A stretch of 64,000 nucleotides of DNA from Bacillus sp. A301a_S52 (GTDB lineage Bacteria; Bacillota; Bacilli; Bacillales; Salisediminibacteriaceae), in NCBI GenBank assembly GCA_024701455.1, contig JABXYP010000001.1, positions 2,422,001 to 2,486,000 of the forward strand. The letters are read 5' to 3'. A program made the position numbers and the translations under genes. The notes under the pieces are model-generated. The model made no database searches. It was not told the DNA's origin and was given only the letters and a program-made list of their open reading frames with translations. Shown here in pieces: positions 27,118 to 36,836 of the stretch. How positions within the stretch are numbered: position 1 is the stretch's first letter; every line of letters begins with the position of its first letter.

Positions 27118-28266
27118 ATGACAAAGATTTTATACTTCATAATAGCCGTAGCTTTTTTAGATACATTTATTCAGTTACCTATTATCACCCCCTATGCACA
27201 AAATTTAGGTGCATCACATTTTCTGACAGGGGCTATTATCGCCGTTTACTCACTAGCCAACATGGTAGGAAATCTTTTAGCCGGGCACTGGATTGACCGA
27301 TTCGGGCGGAAGAAGTTATTGCTAAGTGGTATGCTTCTCGTGGCTATCATCCTGATTTTTTATCCGTTAACGCGTACTGGTTTTGAATTGTTTATTGTAC
27401 GGTTATTACACGGTTTAGCTGGCGGAGCGTTAATCCCCGCTGCTTTTGCCTATGTTGGTGATAAAACGCGAACTGGAGAACGGGGCCGAACGATGGCTTA
27501 CACAGGAGCTTGTATTGGAAGTGCAGCTATTATTGGACCAGCACTAGGTGGTGCCATTGCAGCAAGAGGGTCCACGGATGCTGTCTTTTTACTCGTGGCA
27601 GGACTGTTTATATTGACATCTATCCTAATTGTTACCCATATAAAAGAATCATACATCCCTTCGGATCGTGGGCATGTTCAAGGCAAAGACATACTCCTTT
27701 TAATAAAAGAACCACTTATTATTACAGCGTGCTTAAGTGCTTTCGCATTGATGGTGAGTAATGGGACACTAGCCTTTGCCCTACCGCTCGTAGTTGCTAG
27801 CGTGGGACTAAGCACTGCCACCACAGGCATGCTACTTAGCCTTTTTGGTATCGTAGCACTTGTCATATTTTTAACGCCTGCTAACCAGATATTTGATAAA
27901 AAAAAGCCCGTATCCCTAGTTATAACTGGGATTATTTTCATCAGTGTAGCATTGACCTTACTAAGCATGGCCACGGCACTTCCAATGCTTATCTTAGCCA
28001 TGATGGTATATGGGATTGGTTTTGCATTTATTTTCCCATCAATGAATAAGATTGTGGCTGATGTGTCTTCAGAGGTCGATCGAGGTAAAGCGTATGGTAT
28101 TTTTTATGCTGCTTTCTCTTTAGGTGTTGTATCAGGTTCATTTATAGCTGGAACTGCTGCCGAGCTATCATTTCATCCCTTTCTTGTCAGTGCCGTTATC
28201 ATGCTTTCTGTTGCTGGGTTAGTTATATTAGCCGCACGTTTTTCACACTACTCGTCCTCTAAATAG
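27118..28266 (+). CDS. MFS transporter, drug-efflux type
   Basis: A 12-helix major facilitator with the motif A pattern GHWIDRFGRKKLLLSG between helices 2 and 3 and the motif C-like GACIGSAAIIGPALGG in helix 5, which points to the DHA1 drug:proton antiporter group. Substrate unknown. The frame opens at a GTG at 27103, but the GGTGAG site favours the ATG at 27118. Its 3' end overlaps the convergent hydrolase gene by 19 bases. Confidence 0.9.
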   Translation: MTKILYFIIAVAFLDTFIQLPIITPYAQNLGASHFLTGAIIAVYSLANMVGNLLAGHWIDRFGRKKLLLSGMLLVAIILIFYPLTRTGFELFIVRLLHGLAGGALIPAAFAYVGDKTRTGERGRTMAYTGACIGSAAIIGPALGGAIAARGSTDAVFLLVAGLFILTSILIVTHIKESYIPSDRGHVQGKDILLLIKEPLIITACLSAFALMVSNGTLAFALPLVVASVGLSTATTGMLLSLFGIVALVIFLTPANQIFDKKKPVSLVITGIIFISVALTLLSMATALPMLILAMMVYGIGFAFIFPSMNKIVADVSSEVDRGKAYGIFYAAFSLGVVSGSFIAGTAAELSFHPFLVSAVIMLSVAGLVILAARFSHYSSSK

Positions 28267-29186
28267 GACCGTATGCGCTCATAAACAAACTCGCGGACAA
28301 CGTTACTTTCGTTTAAAAGCTGATGCCGTCCATTTGGAAACAAGGCAATTTGAATGCGACGGCATTTTTGTTCATAAAATGAGACGTTTTTCTTCCAATC
28401 AACAGTGGTATCTTTCCCTCCCTGCAAACAATAGACAGGAATATCAAGGATCGGGCAGCTAATAATCCGCTTCTGCCACTCTTCCATAGCAAGAACCCAT
28501 GAAGAAGAGAGCAATTTAACTTGTAATGGGTCGTTTTTTATAAAATCCCGGTACACATAGTCCTCAGAATTTTTTTTGAATCGTCTTTTAGATCTCGGCA
28601 CGATCTTTCCAGCTGTTTTTAGGACCCCTTTAAACATATTCCATCCATATGGAATATACAAAGGAGCCACGAGCACTAATCTCGCAAGGTTTACTTTGTT
28701 CTCACTCGCTGCATGAAAAAGAATTCCGCCACCTGTGCTATGCCCTAATCCGATTATGTTTTGTCTATTTAATGTCTCCTCAATCACGTGATAGCCCTTT
28801 TCTACTGCTTCGACGTAGTCGTCAAAAGAAGCAATAGAGCCGGATTCACCTTGAGAAAAACCATGGCCAGGAAGATCAAGGCTAATCACGTCATAGCCGT
28901 CGTTAAGGAGCTTATTAATTGTTCTGCTCATGCCCCCAGTATGGTCTAAATAACCATGTACAAAGTAAATCGTGCCTTTCGGTTTTTCACGAAGAAATGC
29001 TTGAATAAATATTTTCTTTTCCTGCACTTCCACCGTTCCACATCTATAAGTAGTAAACGCTGTAATATCAAAAGAATAATAAGCTAAATAGTGTTGTAGA
29101 GAACTCGTAGTGAGATGTGGATTTAGCTTATTAAAATTAAAAACGTTATTATTCATTTCTTTAATCCATGTATGTGAGTGTTCCAT
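28248..29186 (-). CDS. Alpha/beta hydrolase, monoglyceride lipase-like
   Basis: A 312-residue cytosolic serine hydrolase. Motifs: YFVHGYLDHTGG (oxyanion), SLDLPGHGFSQGESG, nucleophile elbow GHSTGG, acid in GGKDTTVDW and final histidine GRHQLLNE. The layout matches the Serine aminopeptidase S33/lysophospholipase group. GGAGG precedes the ATG. It is convergent with the MFS gene with a 19-base overlap. Confidence 0.9.
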   Translation of the reverse strand: MEHSHTWIKEMNNNVFNFNKLNPHLTTSSLQHYLAYYSFDITAFTTYRCGTVEVQEKKIFIQAFLREKPKGTIYFVHGYLDHTGGMSRTINKLLNDGYDVISLDLPGHGFSQGESGSIASFDDYVEAVEKGYHVIEETLNRQNIIGLGHSTGGGILFHAASENKVNLARLVLVAPLYIPYGWNMFKGVLKTAGKIVPRSKRRFKKNSEDYVYRDFIKNDPLQVKLLSSSWVLAMEEWQKRIISCPILDIPVYCLQGGKDTTVDWKKNVSFYEQKCRRIQIALFPNGRHQLLNESNVVREFVYERIRSYLEDE

Positions 29187-29311
29187 TGTGTAATTCCTCC
29201 ATTATGTAAATACACTATTGTTCGTAATCCTATTTTAACTGGAAATATGACATAAGCAAAATGTCTGATCTTTCCGTCTTTTCAATGATTTTCTTTCTCC
29301 TCTTTTCCAAA

Positions 29312-29341
29312 GAAAAAGAGATAGCATTTTGCTACCCCTCT
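29312..29341 (-). terminator. Terminator of the PfpI-like gene
   Basis: On the minus strand GAGGGGTAGCA pairs with TGCTATCTC (with G-U pairs) and CTTTTTC follows. The stem begins at the stop codon. Confidence 0.55.
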
Positions 29342-29870
29342 ATCTTGTATATTTTTTCAGCGCCGTTACCAACGCTTGTCCGTAAGCGGGTAAATCCGGT
29401 GGTCTGCGACTCGATACAAGATGTCCATCAATGATGACTTCTTCATTATGCCAAACGGCGCCAGCATTTACCATATCGTCTTTAATTCCCGGTGTACTTG
29501 TAACATTTTTACCTTCTAGAATGTTTGCAGAGATAAGAACCCATCCCGCATGGCAAATTTGACCAATTACCTTCTTTTGATCATTCATGAATTGAACCAT
29601 CTTAAGCACTTCATCATAACGGCGAAGTTTATCCGGAGCCCAGCCACCTGGCACTAGGAGCGCCTCATATTCTTCAATGTTTATTTGATCAAAGCTATAA
29701 TCAGTCATGACTGGAACCCCGTGTTTACCGAAATAGTGTTTTCCAGCTTCTTTTCCTGCTATATGAGCGATCATTCCTTCCTCTTGTAAACGATAATGAG
29801 GGTAAATGAGTTCAGAATCCTCAAATTCATCTTCCACGACGGTTAATATTTTTTTACCTTCCAGTGTCAT
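29340..29870 (-). CDS. DJ-1/PfpI family protein
   Basis: A 176-residue protein with the DJ-1/PfpI fold. The nucleophile elbow is IGQICHAGWVL with the reactive cysteine followed by histidine; the glutamate at the start of the fold (VEDEFEDSEL) is in the usual place. Relatives in Bacillus (YfkM, YraA) are stress proteins with possible protease or deglycase activity. GAGGAGG lies upstream of the ATG. Confidence 0.92.
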   Translation of the reverse strand: MTLEGKKILTVVEDEFEDSELIYPHYRLQEEGMIAHIAGKEAGKHYFGKHGVPVMTDYSFDQINIEEYEALLVPGGWAPDKLRRYDEVLKMVQFMNDQKKVIGQICHAGWVLISANILEGKNVTSTPGIKDDMVNAGAVWHNEEVIIDGHLVSSRRPPDLPAYGQALVTALKKYTR

Positions 29871-30085
29871 CAGTCCGCCTCCTCTATCTCCATCTTATTT
29901 AGGGGCTATATACCCTTTTTATGTAACATACCCTTCAAACGGTCATTTCAATCTTTAAGTCCTTGAAAAAATTTAGGCAGCTATTTTAGCACTAATCTAC
30001 CTTTCAGATGCTTTGTTCTAAGAATACTAGTAAGAACATATACTAGTCTCAGTGTTCTAAGTATGAGTTGAATAGGAGGTTCACA

Positions 30086-31366
30086 ATGATGCTCACCATG
30101 GGGAAAAAACAGAAGCGTTTTATATTAGGATCAGCAATGGCTACTGCAACGCTTCTTCAGTCCACCGAAGATTCAGAATCTCTTACTAATTCGAGTTTGC
30201 AGGATGTCAAACTGAACCATTTATCAGTGCTGAATTTTACAAAAAGTGACGTAAAGTTAGAAAAAAGTCTAACGACACCTTTGAAGTTAAAAGTTGTCAC
30301 CTCAGAGCCTACACGTTCAGTTGTCAAGAATACTGATATGCAATCAGTCTGGCCAGCAAACATTCTATTGACCAAAGGTGAAAGCGGAAAAAAAGTGAAA
30401 ACGATCCAAAGCTATTTAGGCGACCTCGGTTACTACGTTTCAGAGCCTGACGGTGTGTTTGGAAGTAAAACTGAAGAGGCAGTGCGGCAATACCAAAAAG
30501 ATCATGGGCTCAAAATAGACGGTAAAGTAGGCGCCGATACCATCACGCATCTTGTGGGAACAAAATCTACTTTCAAAAATGACCACTATACGGCTGAATC
30601 CTTAATCGATGCTGAATTACCTCCCGTGTACCGAACAGCCAAAATGAAAAGTTCTACTAGAGAGGACAATACCTCCACTGTTTATATTAATGACTCTTCA
30701 CAAAGTCAACAACAGTCCGATTACTTAGCTTTTGGAGACGAGAGTCATGAGGTTAAACAGTTACAACAACAATTAAAAAAAGCAGGTTATTACACCGCTG
30801 AAGCTGATGGCGTATATGGCAGTTATACACAACAAGCGGTGCGACAACTGCAGAAAGATCATCAGCTATCTGTAGACGGACTAGCTGGAAAGGAAGTCTT
30901 AAATTTTCTGGCAGATAACCTTGATGAGTTAAAACAACAAACCGCTTCAACAAAGTCATCAGACAAAGCGAACACTGTAAGTGATCATTCATCATCAGAA
31001 GTGCCTGCAACTACTGATGTTATCGCGACAGCTAAAAATTTGATTGGTATTCCTTATGAATGGGGAGGAACCACTACTAGTGGCTTCGATTGCAGTGGGT
31101 TTTTGCAGTATGTTTACGATAAATCTGGCATTACTTTGCCGAGAACCGTTGCAGAAATATGGGAAGTGACGACACCCGTTTCCTCTCCGCAGCCAGGTGA
31201 TATTGTCTTTTTTGAAACTTATCAAAAAGGCCCTTCTCACGCAGGTATTTACCTTGGTGATGGTCAATTTATTCATACTGGCTCTTCAAGCGGTGTTTCT
31301 ATCGCTGATTTACAAAATTCCTACTGGCAACCCCGTTACATTGAGACGAGACGAATAACGAAATAA
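30086..31366 (+). CDS. Secreted NlpC/P60 peptidoglycan hydrolase with two PG-binding domains
   Basis: About 426 residues. An N-terminal segment (KKQKRFILGSAMATATLLQS) is a weak export signal. Two peptidoglycan-binding type 1 domains follow, each with a YLGDLGYY- or LKKAGYYT-like core and the DGVFGSKTEEAVRQYQ / DGVYGSYTQQAVRQLQ repeat. An S/T-rich linker leads to a C-terminal NlpC/P60 domain with C336 (FDCSGF), H385 (SHAGIY) and H397 (FIHTG). Such endopeptidases cut D-Glu-mDAP links. AGGAGG lies before the ATG at 30086; the earlier TTG is upstream of that site. Confidence 0.94.
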   Translation: MMLTMGKKQKRFILGSAMATATLLQSTEDSESLTNSSLQDVKLNHLSVLNFTKSDVKLEKSLTTPLKLKVVTSEPTRSVVKNTDMQSVWPANILLTKGESGKKVKTIQSYLGDLGYYVSEPDGVFGSKTEEAVRQYQKDHGLKIDGKVGADTITHLVGTKSTFKNDHYTAESLIDAELPPVYRTAKMKSSTREDNTSTVYINDSSQSQQQSDYLAFGDESHEVKQLQQQLKKAGYYTAEADGVYGSYTQQAVRQLQKDHQLSVDGLAGKEVLNFLADNLDELKQQTASTKSSDKANTVSDHSSSEVPATTDVIATAKNLIGIPYEWGGTTTSGFDCSGFLQYVYDKSGITLPRTVAEIWEVTTPVSSPQPGDIVFFETYQKGPSHAGIYLGDGQFIHTGSSSGVSIADLQNSYWQPRYIETRRITK

Positions 31367-31436
31367 TAGCGACAGATGTTGTATATTGTGTCTCAAGGTG
31401 GTTTTCAAATACGTAAAAAGAAGCTGGGAGCCTAGT

Positions 31437-31530
31437 AAATAAAACGAACCTTCAATATAATGGGCGTTTTCGTTCTTCTCCCCCCTGATTGGTCGTTGAG
31501 TTAATCAGGATATTAGTTATTTGTGATAAA
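31437..31530 (+). repeat. Two-hairpin intergenic repeat, copy B (second hairpin lost)
   Basis: It starts TAAATAAAACGAACCTTCAA, has the loop text GTTTTCGTTCTTCTC found in copy A and ends TTATTTGTGATAAA. The second hairpin is missing. It lies between convergent genes. Confidence 0.7.
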
Positions 31531-31686
31531 AAATAGAGAAGCACTCATCCCAATATATTTTGAATGGGTGTTTCCATACCTGCTACACTTTGTTGCTGAT
31601 TTTAATTGCAGGCTTTCTCAGCTTCCATGAAAAAGAGCATCAGCATGAGCAGTTCATAGATCAATAGATGATAAAAGATCCAACTT
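31531..31686. other. Intergenic stretch without a recognised gene
   Basis: Only a weak imperfect stem (CACTCATCC near 31545 against GAATGGGTG near 31565) is visible. Confidence 0.4.
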
Positions 31687-31728
31687 AAAAAGGCTCCGGT
31701 CATCAAAAATGATGGTCGGAGCCTTTTT
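31687..31728. terminator. Bidirectional terminator before ridA
   Basis: AAAAAGGCTCCG and CGGAGCCTTTTT are perfect complements, with an inner CATC/GATG stem. Confidence 0.85.
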
Positions 31729-31768
31729 ACAATTCATTTTCAGCTAGATCTGTCCCAGCCTGTACACA

Positions 31769-32161
31769 TTAAACTTCAGCACACCATAGTTCAATTTCAA
31801 GTTTCAATTCAGGCCATCCTAGTGCAGAAATATATGCAACTGTCATAGATGGGTATTCAGCTCCAAATAACGCATCCCATTGAGCATCTAAATAATCCCA
31901 ATCTATTTCTTCTGTTGCCCATATATTAACCTTTATAATGTTCGCTTCAGTCAGCCCTTCTGATTCAAGAACCTTTTTCATGTTGACGAAAGTGTTTGTA
32001 ATTTGATCGGTTAATTTTGAAGGAATATTGCCATCCATATCTGTCCCTACTTGTCCCGATGTTACAATTAAACCCGCACCTTTTGGAACTCTAGTGATGT
32101 GACTGTAATTCCCTACTGGTTTTGGCATAAGTTCAGGGTTTTTTCTAGTAATTTTTCGCAT
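31769..32161 (-). CDS. RidA (YjgF/YER057c) family protein
   Basis: A 130-residue RidA-fold protein; RidA hydrolyses reactive enamines and imines formed by PLP enzymes. The N-terminal PVGNYSHITRVPKGAGLIVTSGQVGTD region and the central INTFVNMK-like helix fit. The catalytic arginine usually found as NVARVxVY is replaced in this copy by KVNIWATEEIDW, so it belongs to one of the other Rid subfamilies and may lack imine deaminase activity. GAGGT precedes the ATG. Confidence 0.87.
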   Translation of the reverse strand: MRKITRKNPELMPKPVGNYSHITRVPKGAGLIVTSGQVGTDMDGNIPSKLTDQITNTFVNMKKVLESEGLTEANIIKVNIWATEEIDWDYLDAQWDALFGAEYPSMTVAYISALGWPELKLEIELWCAEV

Positions 32162-32581
32162 GCTATTACCTCACTTACAATAAGTTTTTCTGCTTATTTT
32201 CTTATAAAACGAAGCTTCAGGACGGTTATCTGCAATAAATTAGACAGACTTCACCCATTTTAAAATATCTAAAAGAAAACAGCAGTGGAGTATCCATAGC
32301 CCATTGGTAAGAACATAAGTATTTTCTTTTTCATGGCCTAAACACTCCCTTCCTTTATAGCGTGGGTAACAACTAATCTATAATTAAAATTTCATCACTT
32401 AATATCATAAAAATGACGCTATCATATCAAGGTATACGTTGTCAAAAATTAGCGTTTTGTTTAGCTTTTTTATGACTATTACTTTACTCATGGAAAACGT
32501 TAGATGTTTTTATTTTATTTCATTCATTTTCTGATTTAGTGCGTTACTTATCAAGCACATTTATTCTACATTCCCTTTTTC
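32162..32581. other. Intergenic region with a possible micropeptide
   Basis: No conserved gene is visible. A 21-codon frame (32334-32269, minus) starts with an ATG preceded by GGAAGGGAG and encodes a peptide beginning MKKKILMFLPMGYG. It may be real, but I recognise no relative. Confidence 0.3.
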
Positions 32582-33238
32582 CTATCTGTGTCCTTCCCAT
32601 TCTTCGAAAAACTCGTGAAGGAATGTTTCTAAAAATTGATGTCGTTCACGTGCCATCTGTTTACCTGTTTCTGTTGTCATTAACGCAGAAAGTTTTAATA
32701 ACTTTTCATAAAAATGATTAATCGCAGACGAGCTTTCTTGTCTATATGCCTCTTTTGTCATGATATCTCGAGGTTTTAGGTCCGGGTTGTACATTGCCTC
32801 CCCTTTATATCCCGCAAACATGAAACAGCGTGCAATTCCAATTGCCCCTATGGCATCAAGCCGATCTGCATCCTGTACGACTTTTGCTTCGAGGGAAGCA
32901 GGCGGTCTGTTATTTCCTCCTTTATATGAGACTGTTTCAATTATAGCCACCAAGTCCCTAGTGATTGCATTTGAGACCTGATGATCTTTTAACCAATTCT
33001 CTACGAAGAGCTTCCCTGCTTCTTCCGATGGGTGAAATTTATCATCACCTGCATCATGCAGTAATGCTGCTAGTTCGCACAACTCTGCATCAGCACCTTC
33101 TTTTTCAGCAATTGTTCTGGCAGCTTTTCTCACCCTCTCAGTATGGTAAAAATCATGGCCACTCGTATCGTTCCCAAACAACTGTTTCACCCAGTTTTCT
33201 GCATGACGAATTAACTCCTTCACTTCCATCACCCTCAT
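32582..33238 (-). CDS. HD domain phosphohydrolase (YedJ-like)
   Basis: A 218-residue HD-superfamily protein. Metal ligands are in SGHDFYHTERV, the HD pair in LLHDAGDDKF and a later aspartate in QDADRLDAIGAIGIAR, which is the typical YedJ/YpgQ pattern. Such enzymes hydrolyse nucleotides. Start is uncertain: ATG at 33238 or the ATG at 33229 just after GAGGGTG. Confidence 0.9.
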   Translation of the reverse strand: MRVMEVKELIRHAENWVKQLFGNDTSGHDFYHTERVRKAARTIAEKEGADAELCELAALLHDAGDDKFHPSEEAGKLFVENWLKDHQVSNAITRDLVAIIETVSYKGGNNRPPASLEAKVVQDADRLDAIGAIGIARCFMFAGYKGEAMYNPDLKPRDIMTKEAYRQESSSAINHFYEKLLKLSALMTTETGKQMARERHQFLETFLHEFFEEWEGHR

Positions 33239-33428
33239 TTCTTAATCTATGAATAAATATGCTTAAACTTCTAGTAAATAATCGCTCAACTATACTGTAA
33301 CAATCTGTATCAATTCACACAACCATCTGTTATACATAAGTAATGTTTGTGAAACACAGAGCAATCAAGGCTTTTTGATATGGAATAAAAAGTGTAGTAT
33401 TTTTTAAATATTAACATTTTGTGACACT

Positions 33429-33470
33429 GTGATTCATGTCATATCTTTTTATACATATCTTTTCTATACT
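33429..33470 (+). promoter_or_regulatory. FNR-type promoter of the 2-oxoacid oxidoreductase operon
   Basis: GTGATTCATGTCAT (33429-33442) matches the FNR core GTGA-N6-TCAC at seven of eight positions. A TATACT -10 lies at 33465-33470, putting the palindrome centre at -41.5 from the predicted start, the position used by Bacillus Fnr. There is no -35. Confidence 0.6.
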
Positions 33471-33512
33471 GACCATAGGGAGTTAGTCAATTTCTTTGAA
33501 AGGGGAATCTAC

Positions 33513-34526
33513 ATGTCTGTATTACCAAAAAAGAACGAGCTTGGATTCTTTGAAATCCGTCTTGAATCTATCGGCGGTCTCGGAGCCAACCTCGCTGGAA
33601 AAATGCTTGCTGAAGCAGGGGTTGACGGTTTAGGGTTAAATGGATCCAATTTTTCTTCATACGGATCTGAAAAAAAAGGATCACCTGTTAAATCTTTTGT
33701 TCGATTTTGTGACCCAGAGGTAGATATAAGGGACCATTCGCCAATTGAACAGCCTCATGTTATTGGGGTATTTCATGAAGCACTTTACAAGATGGTTGAT
33801 GTTGTAAGCGGATTAAATGCTGATGGTGTCGTGTTAGTGAATACTAAAAGCAACTTTGATACGATCAAGCAAGATTTAAAGTTAGACTACGGCACACTAG
33901 CTGCTGTGGATGCGCTAAAAATTGCTTATGAAGAAAAAACGAAAGTAAATACGGCGATGCTTGGCGCCCTGTTTCGTATTTTAGATTTTTTGGATGCCGA
34001 ACATATGAGAAGTGTCATAAAAAGAACTTTTGAGAAAAAATATCCTCACCTCGTAGAGCCTAACATTCGAACATTTAATAGAGGGTATAATGAGGTCCAA
34101 TTTAAAAAGTATGATGTACCAGAAGGTGCAGTGAGCAAAGAATTTACGAGAATCCAACCTCGACTCGGTTATGAAACCCAAGAGATCGGCGGGATTATCT
34201 CTGCCCAGGCTAATAGTATCCAAAAAGATTTAAGTGGTTCACGAATTGGTTTCTTACCTAAATATGAGGCAGACAGTTGTATCCATTGTGCAGCTTGCGA
34301 TACGGTCTGTCCTGATTATTGCTTTGTCTGGGAACAGGGAGAGGACAAACGAGGTCGTCCACAAATGTTCTTAAAAGGCATTGATTATCAATATTGTAAG
34401 GGCTGTCTTAAATGTGTGGATGCCTGTCCTACAGATGCATTAGCAGATTTTGAAGAAGTAAAAGGATTCGCTGAAGCAAATAAAGTAAGTCACAATTTCC
34501 CACTCGTTCAAGGGGGTGCGAAGTAA
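33513..34526 (+). CDS. 2-oxoacid:ferredoxin oxidoreductase, gamma subunit fused to 4Fe-4S domain
   Basis: A 337-residue protein: an N-terminal gamma domain (IESIGGLGANLAGKMLAEAG-like glycine loop, about residues 10-180) followed by a bacterial ferredoxin domain with CIHCAACDTVC and CKGCLKCVDAC, each CxxCxxCxxxC, binding two 4Fe-4S clusters. It pairs with the next gene to make a pyruvate- or 2-oxoacid-oxidising, ferredoxin-reducing enzyme. The GAAAGGGG site fixes the start at ATG 33513; a longer frame to 33429 would run through the promoter. Stop and next start overlap by one base. The true substrate cannot be read from sequence. Confidence 0.9.
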   Translation: MSVLPKKNELGFFEIRLESIGGLGANLAGKMLAEAGVDGLGLNGSNFSSYGSEKKGSPVKSFVRFCDPEVDIRDHSPIEQPHVIGVFHEALYKMVDVVSGLNADGVVLVNTKSNFDTIKQDLKLDYGTLAAVDALKIAYEEKTKVNTAMLGALFRILDFLDAEHMRSVIKRTFEKKYPHLVEPNIRTFNRGYNEVQFKKYDVPEGAVSKEFTRIQPRLGYETQEIGGIISAQANSIQKDLSGSRIGFLPKYEADSCIHCAACDTVCPDYCFVWEQGEDKRGRPQMFLKGIDYQYCKGCLKCVDACPTDALADFEEVKGFAEANKVSHNFPLVQGGAK

Positions 34527-36820
34527 TGGCAATGACAGAAAAAAAAGTTCAAGATCAATCAAAAGCAGTTCAAATTAGTACGTTTGAATCTGGTAACGAA
34601 ATGGCTGCTATGGCTGCAGCGCAAATCAATTATCATGTTATGGGTTATTTTCCGATTACCCCATCAACTGAAGTTGCTCAATACCTAGATATGATGAAAG
34701 CAAAGGGACTACACGATATTGAATTGATTGCGGCAGATGGGGAGCACGGTTCAGCAGGCATTTGTTTTGGTGCCGCAACGACTGGTGCCCGTGTTTTCAA
34801 TGCCACCAGTGCCAATGGTTTTTTATACATGATTGAACAATTACCTGTCCAATCAGGGCTACGTTTCCCAATGGTCATGAATCTTGTCACGAGAGCTGTT
34901 AGTGGCCCTCTTGATATTCGCGGCGATCACTCAGATTTATATTACGGCTTAAACACTGGTTGGGTTATTTTAACTGCCCGTACACCTCAGGCTGTGTATG
35001 ACATGAATTTGATTGCGCTAAAATTATCTGAGCATAAAGATGTTCGTCTACCAGTTATTGTGGCATATGACGGTTTCTATACGTCTCATCAAAAACGAAA
35101 AGTAAACTTGTTCAGAGATCGCGAAACAGTACAAGCATTTGTAGGTGAACCACCTAAAGGTTTCCCTGTGAGTATCGATAAAGAAAAACCGGTCACCATC
35201 GGGGCTCACATGAACGGTGATGATTTAATGAACAACCATTTCCAACAATCTGAAGCTCTTTATAAAGCTTATGACGTATATGAAGAGGTTGCTGCTGAAT
35301 ACGCTGCACTGTCTGGACGACACTATGATGTCCTTGATTTGTATAAGATGGATGATGCTGATGTGGCACTCTTTCTGTTAAATTCTGCAGCTGAATCATC
35401 AAAAGATGTCGTAGACCGTTTACGAGCTAAAGGGATTCGAGCAGGCGTCATCAGTCCCAATATTATCCGTCCCTTCCCAGCTGAGGACATTCGAGTGGCA
35501 TTAAAACATGTAAAAGCGCTTTTAGTCGCTGAACGAGCTGATTCATTTGGAGCAAATGGCGCTAATTTAACCCATGAAGTCAAATCGGCTCTACAAGAAG
35601 ATCCAGATAATCATACACTCGTGTTAAGTCGCGTCTTCGGTTTAGGTGGTAAAGATTTTTATCCTGATGATGCGCAAGCCTTTTTCGACATGGCCATTGA
35701 TGCAGCTAATAAAGGGATCATAGATAAACCGTTTGATTACTACGGTATTCAACCTGGTGCTCCAGAGAAAAAACTTGAGCAAGTTATTGAACCAATGACT
35801 GGGGATACGTATAAAACAGGATTAATTAGCGTGACAGAAGATGAAGAAACTAACAAACTAAAAGTTAGAATCCCTCCTCTTCGCCAGCTTACAGGAAAGC
35901 CGAAACGTTTTGCATCAGGTCATGGGGCCTGTCCAGGTTGCGGTATTTTCCCTGGACTTGAGTTATTCTTTAAAGGGATTGAAGGCGATGCTGTCATTCT
36001 CTTCCATACTGGTTGCGGCTATGTCGTAACAACTGCTTATCCTTACAGTTCACATAAACAGCCATTCCTTCACAACTTATTTCAAAATGGACCAGCTACT
36101 CTATCAGGCACCTTAGAGGCCTTCTTTGAAATGAAGGAGCGCGGAGAAATCGAGATTGATGAAGATTTCACATTTGTTATGATAACTGGCGACGGCGGTA
36201 TGGATATCGGGATGGGATCTGCTATTGGAACGGCTTTGAGAAACCATAAAATGATTATTTTAGAATATGACAACGAAGGCTACATGAATACCGGTTCCCA
36301 AATGTCTTACTCCACACCACTCGGTCACATGACGAGTACCACATCCGTAGGAAAAGCAAAACAGGGTAAGCCATTCCACCATAAAGATACGGCTCAAATT
36401 ATGGCTTCAACAAATATTCCGTATGTTTTTACTGGAACAGAAGCCTATCCGCAAGATTTAATTAAAAAAGCGGCAAAAGCCCAGTGGTATGCTCAAAATG
36501 TGGGGATGGTTTACGGTAAAATTTTAATTACATGCCCATTAAACTGGAAATCCGCTGATCGTGATGGTGAAAAAATAATGAAAGCAGCAGTAGAATCATG
36601 TTTTTTCCCTCTTTATGAAGTGGAAAGAGGAGAAACAACGATCACTTATGACCCAGAAGCTAAGAAAAAACGCATTGAACTCTCCGAATGGCTTCAATAT
36701 ATGGGGAAAACGAAACACATGCTTAAAGAAGAGAATAAAGACATGCTACAAGAGTTTGAAACAGAAGTAGAACGTCGATGGAAAACGCTAAAAGTGAAGC
36801 ATGATACCCCATTTATTTAA
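34526..36820 (+). CDS. 2-oxoacid:ferredoxin oxidoreductase, fused alpha and beta subunits
   Basis: A 764-residue fusion. The alpha part (about 1-400) starts with the FPITPSTEVAQYLD domain-I motif and carries the transketolase-like domain II. The beta part holds the thiamine diphosphate site GDGGMDIGMGSAIGTALRN and cysteines in HGACPGCGIFPG and HTGCGYVV, ligands for an iron-sulfur cluster. It oxidises a 2-oxoacid with CoA, giving acyl-CoA, CO2 and reduced ferredoxin. The gamma and ferredoxin parts are supplied by the preceding gene. Oxygen-sensitive enzymes of this kind are used in anaerobic or microaerobic metabolism, in line with the FNR-type promoter. Confidence 0.9.
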   Translation: MAMTEKKVQDQSKAVQISTFESGNEMAAMAAAQINYHVMGYFPITPSTEVAQYLDMMKAKGLHDIELIAADGEHGSAGICFGAATTGARVFNATSANGFLYMIEQLPVQSGLRFPMVMNLVTRAVSGPLDIRGDHSDLYYGLNTGWVILTARTPQAVYDMNLIALKLSEHKDVRLPVIVAYDGFYTSHQKRKVNLFRDRETVQAFVGEPPKGFPVSIDKEKPVTIGAHMNGDDLMNNHFQQSEALYKAYDVYEEVAAEYAALSGRHYDVLDLYKMDDADVALFLLNSAAESSKDVVDRLRAKGIRAGVISPNIIRPFPAEDIRVALKHVKALLVAERADSFGANGANLTHEVKSALQEDPDNHTLVLSRVFGLGGKDFYPDDAQAFFDMAIDAANKGIIDKPFDYYGIQPGAPEKKLEQVIEPMTGDTYKTGLISVTEDEETNKLKVRIPPLRQLTGKPKRFASGHGACPGCGIFPGLELFFKGIEGDAVILFHTGCGYVVTTAYPYSSHKQPFLHNLFQNGPATLSGTLEAFFEMKERGEIEIDEDFTFVMITGDGGMDIGMGSAIGTALRNHKMIILEYDNEGYMNTGSQMSYSTPLGHMTSTTSVGKAKQGKPFHHKDTAQIMASTNIPYVFTGTEAYPQDLIKKAAKAQWYAQNVGMVYGKILITCPLNWKSADRDGEKIMKAAVESCFFPLYEVERGETTITYDPEAKKKRIELSEWLQYMGKTKHMLKEENKDMLQEFETEVERRWKTLKVKHDTPFI

Positions 36821-36836
36821 TACCTACTATATATGG

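Noticed and set aside
29995..30065. Repeated ACTAGT palindromes upstream of the NlpC/P60 gene as an operator
   Set aside because: Six-base palindromes, two copies only, no match to a known regulator site such as WalR.
33429..33512. Longer N-terminus for the gamma/ferredoxin protein
   Set aside because: It would translate through the FNR-type promoter; the ATG at 33513 has a strong binding site.
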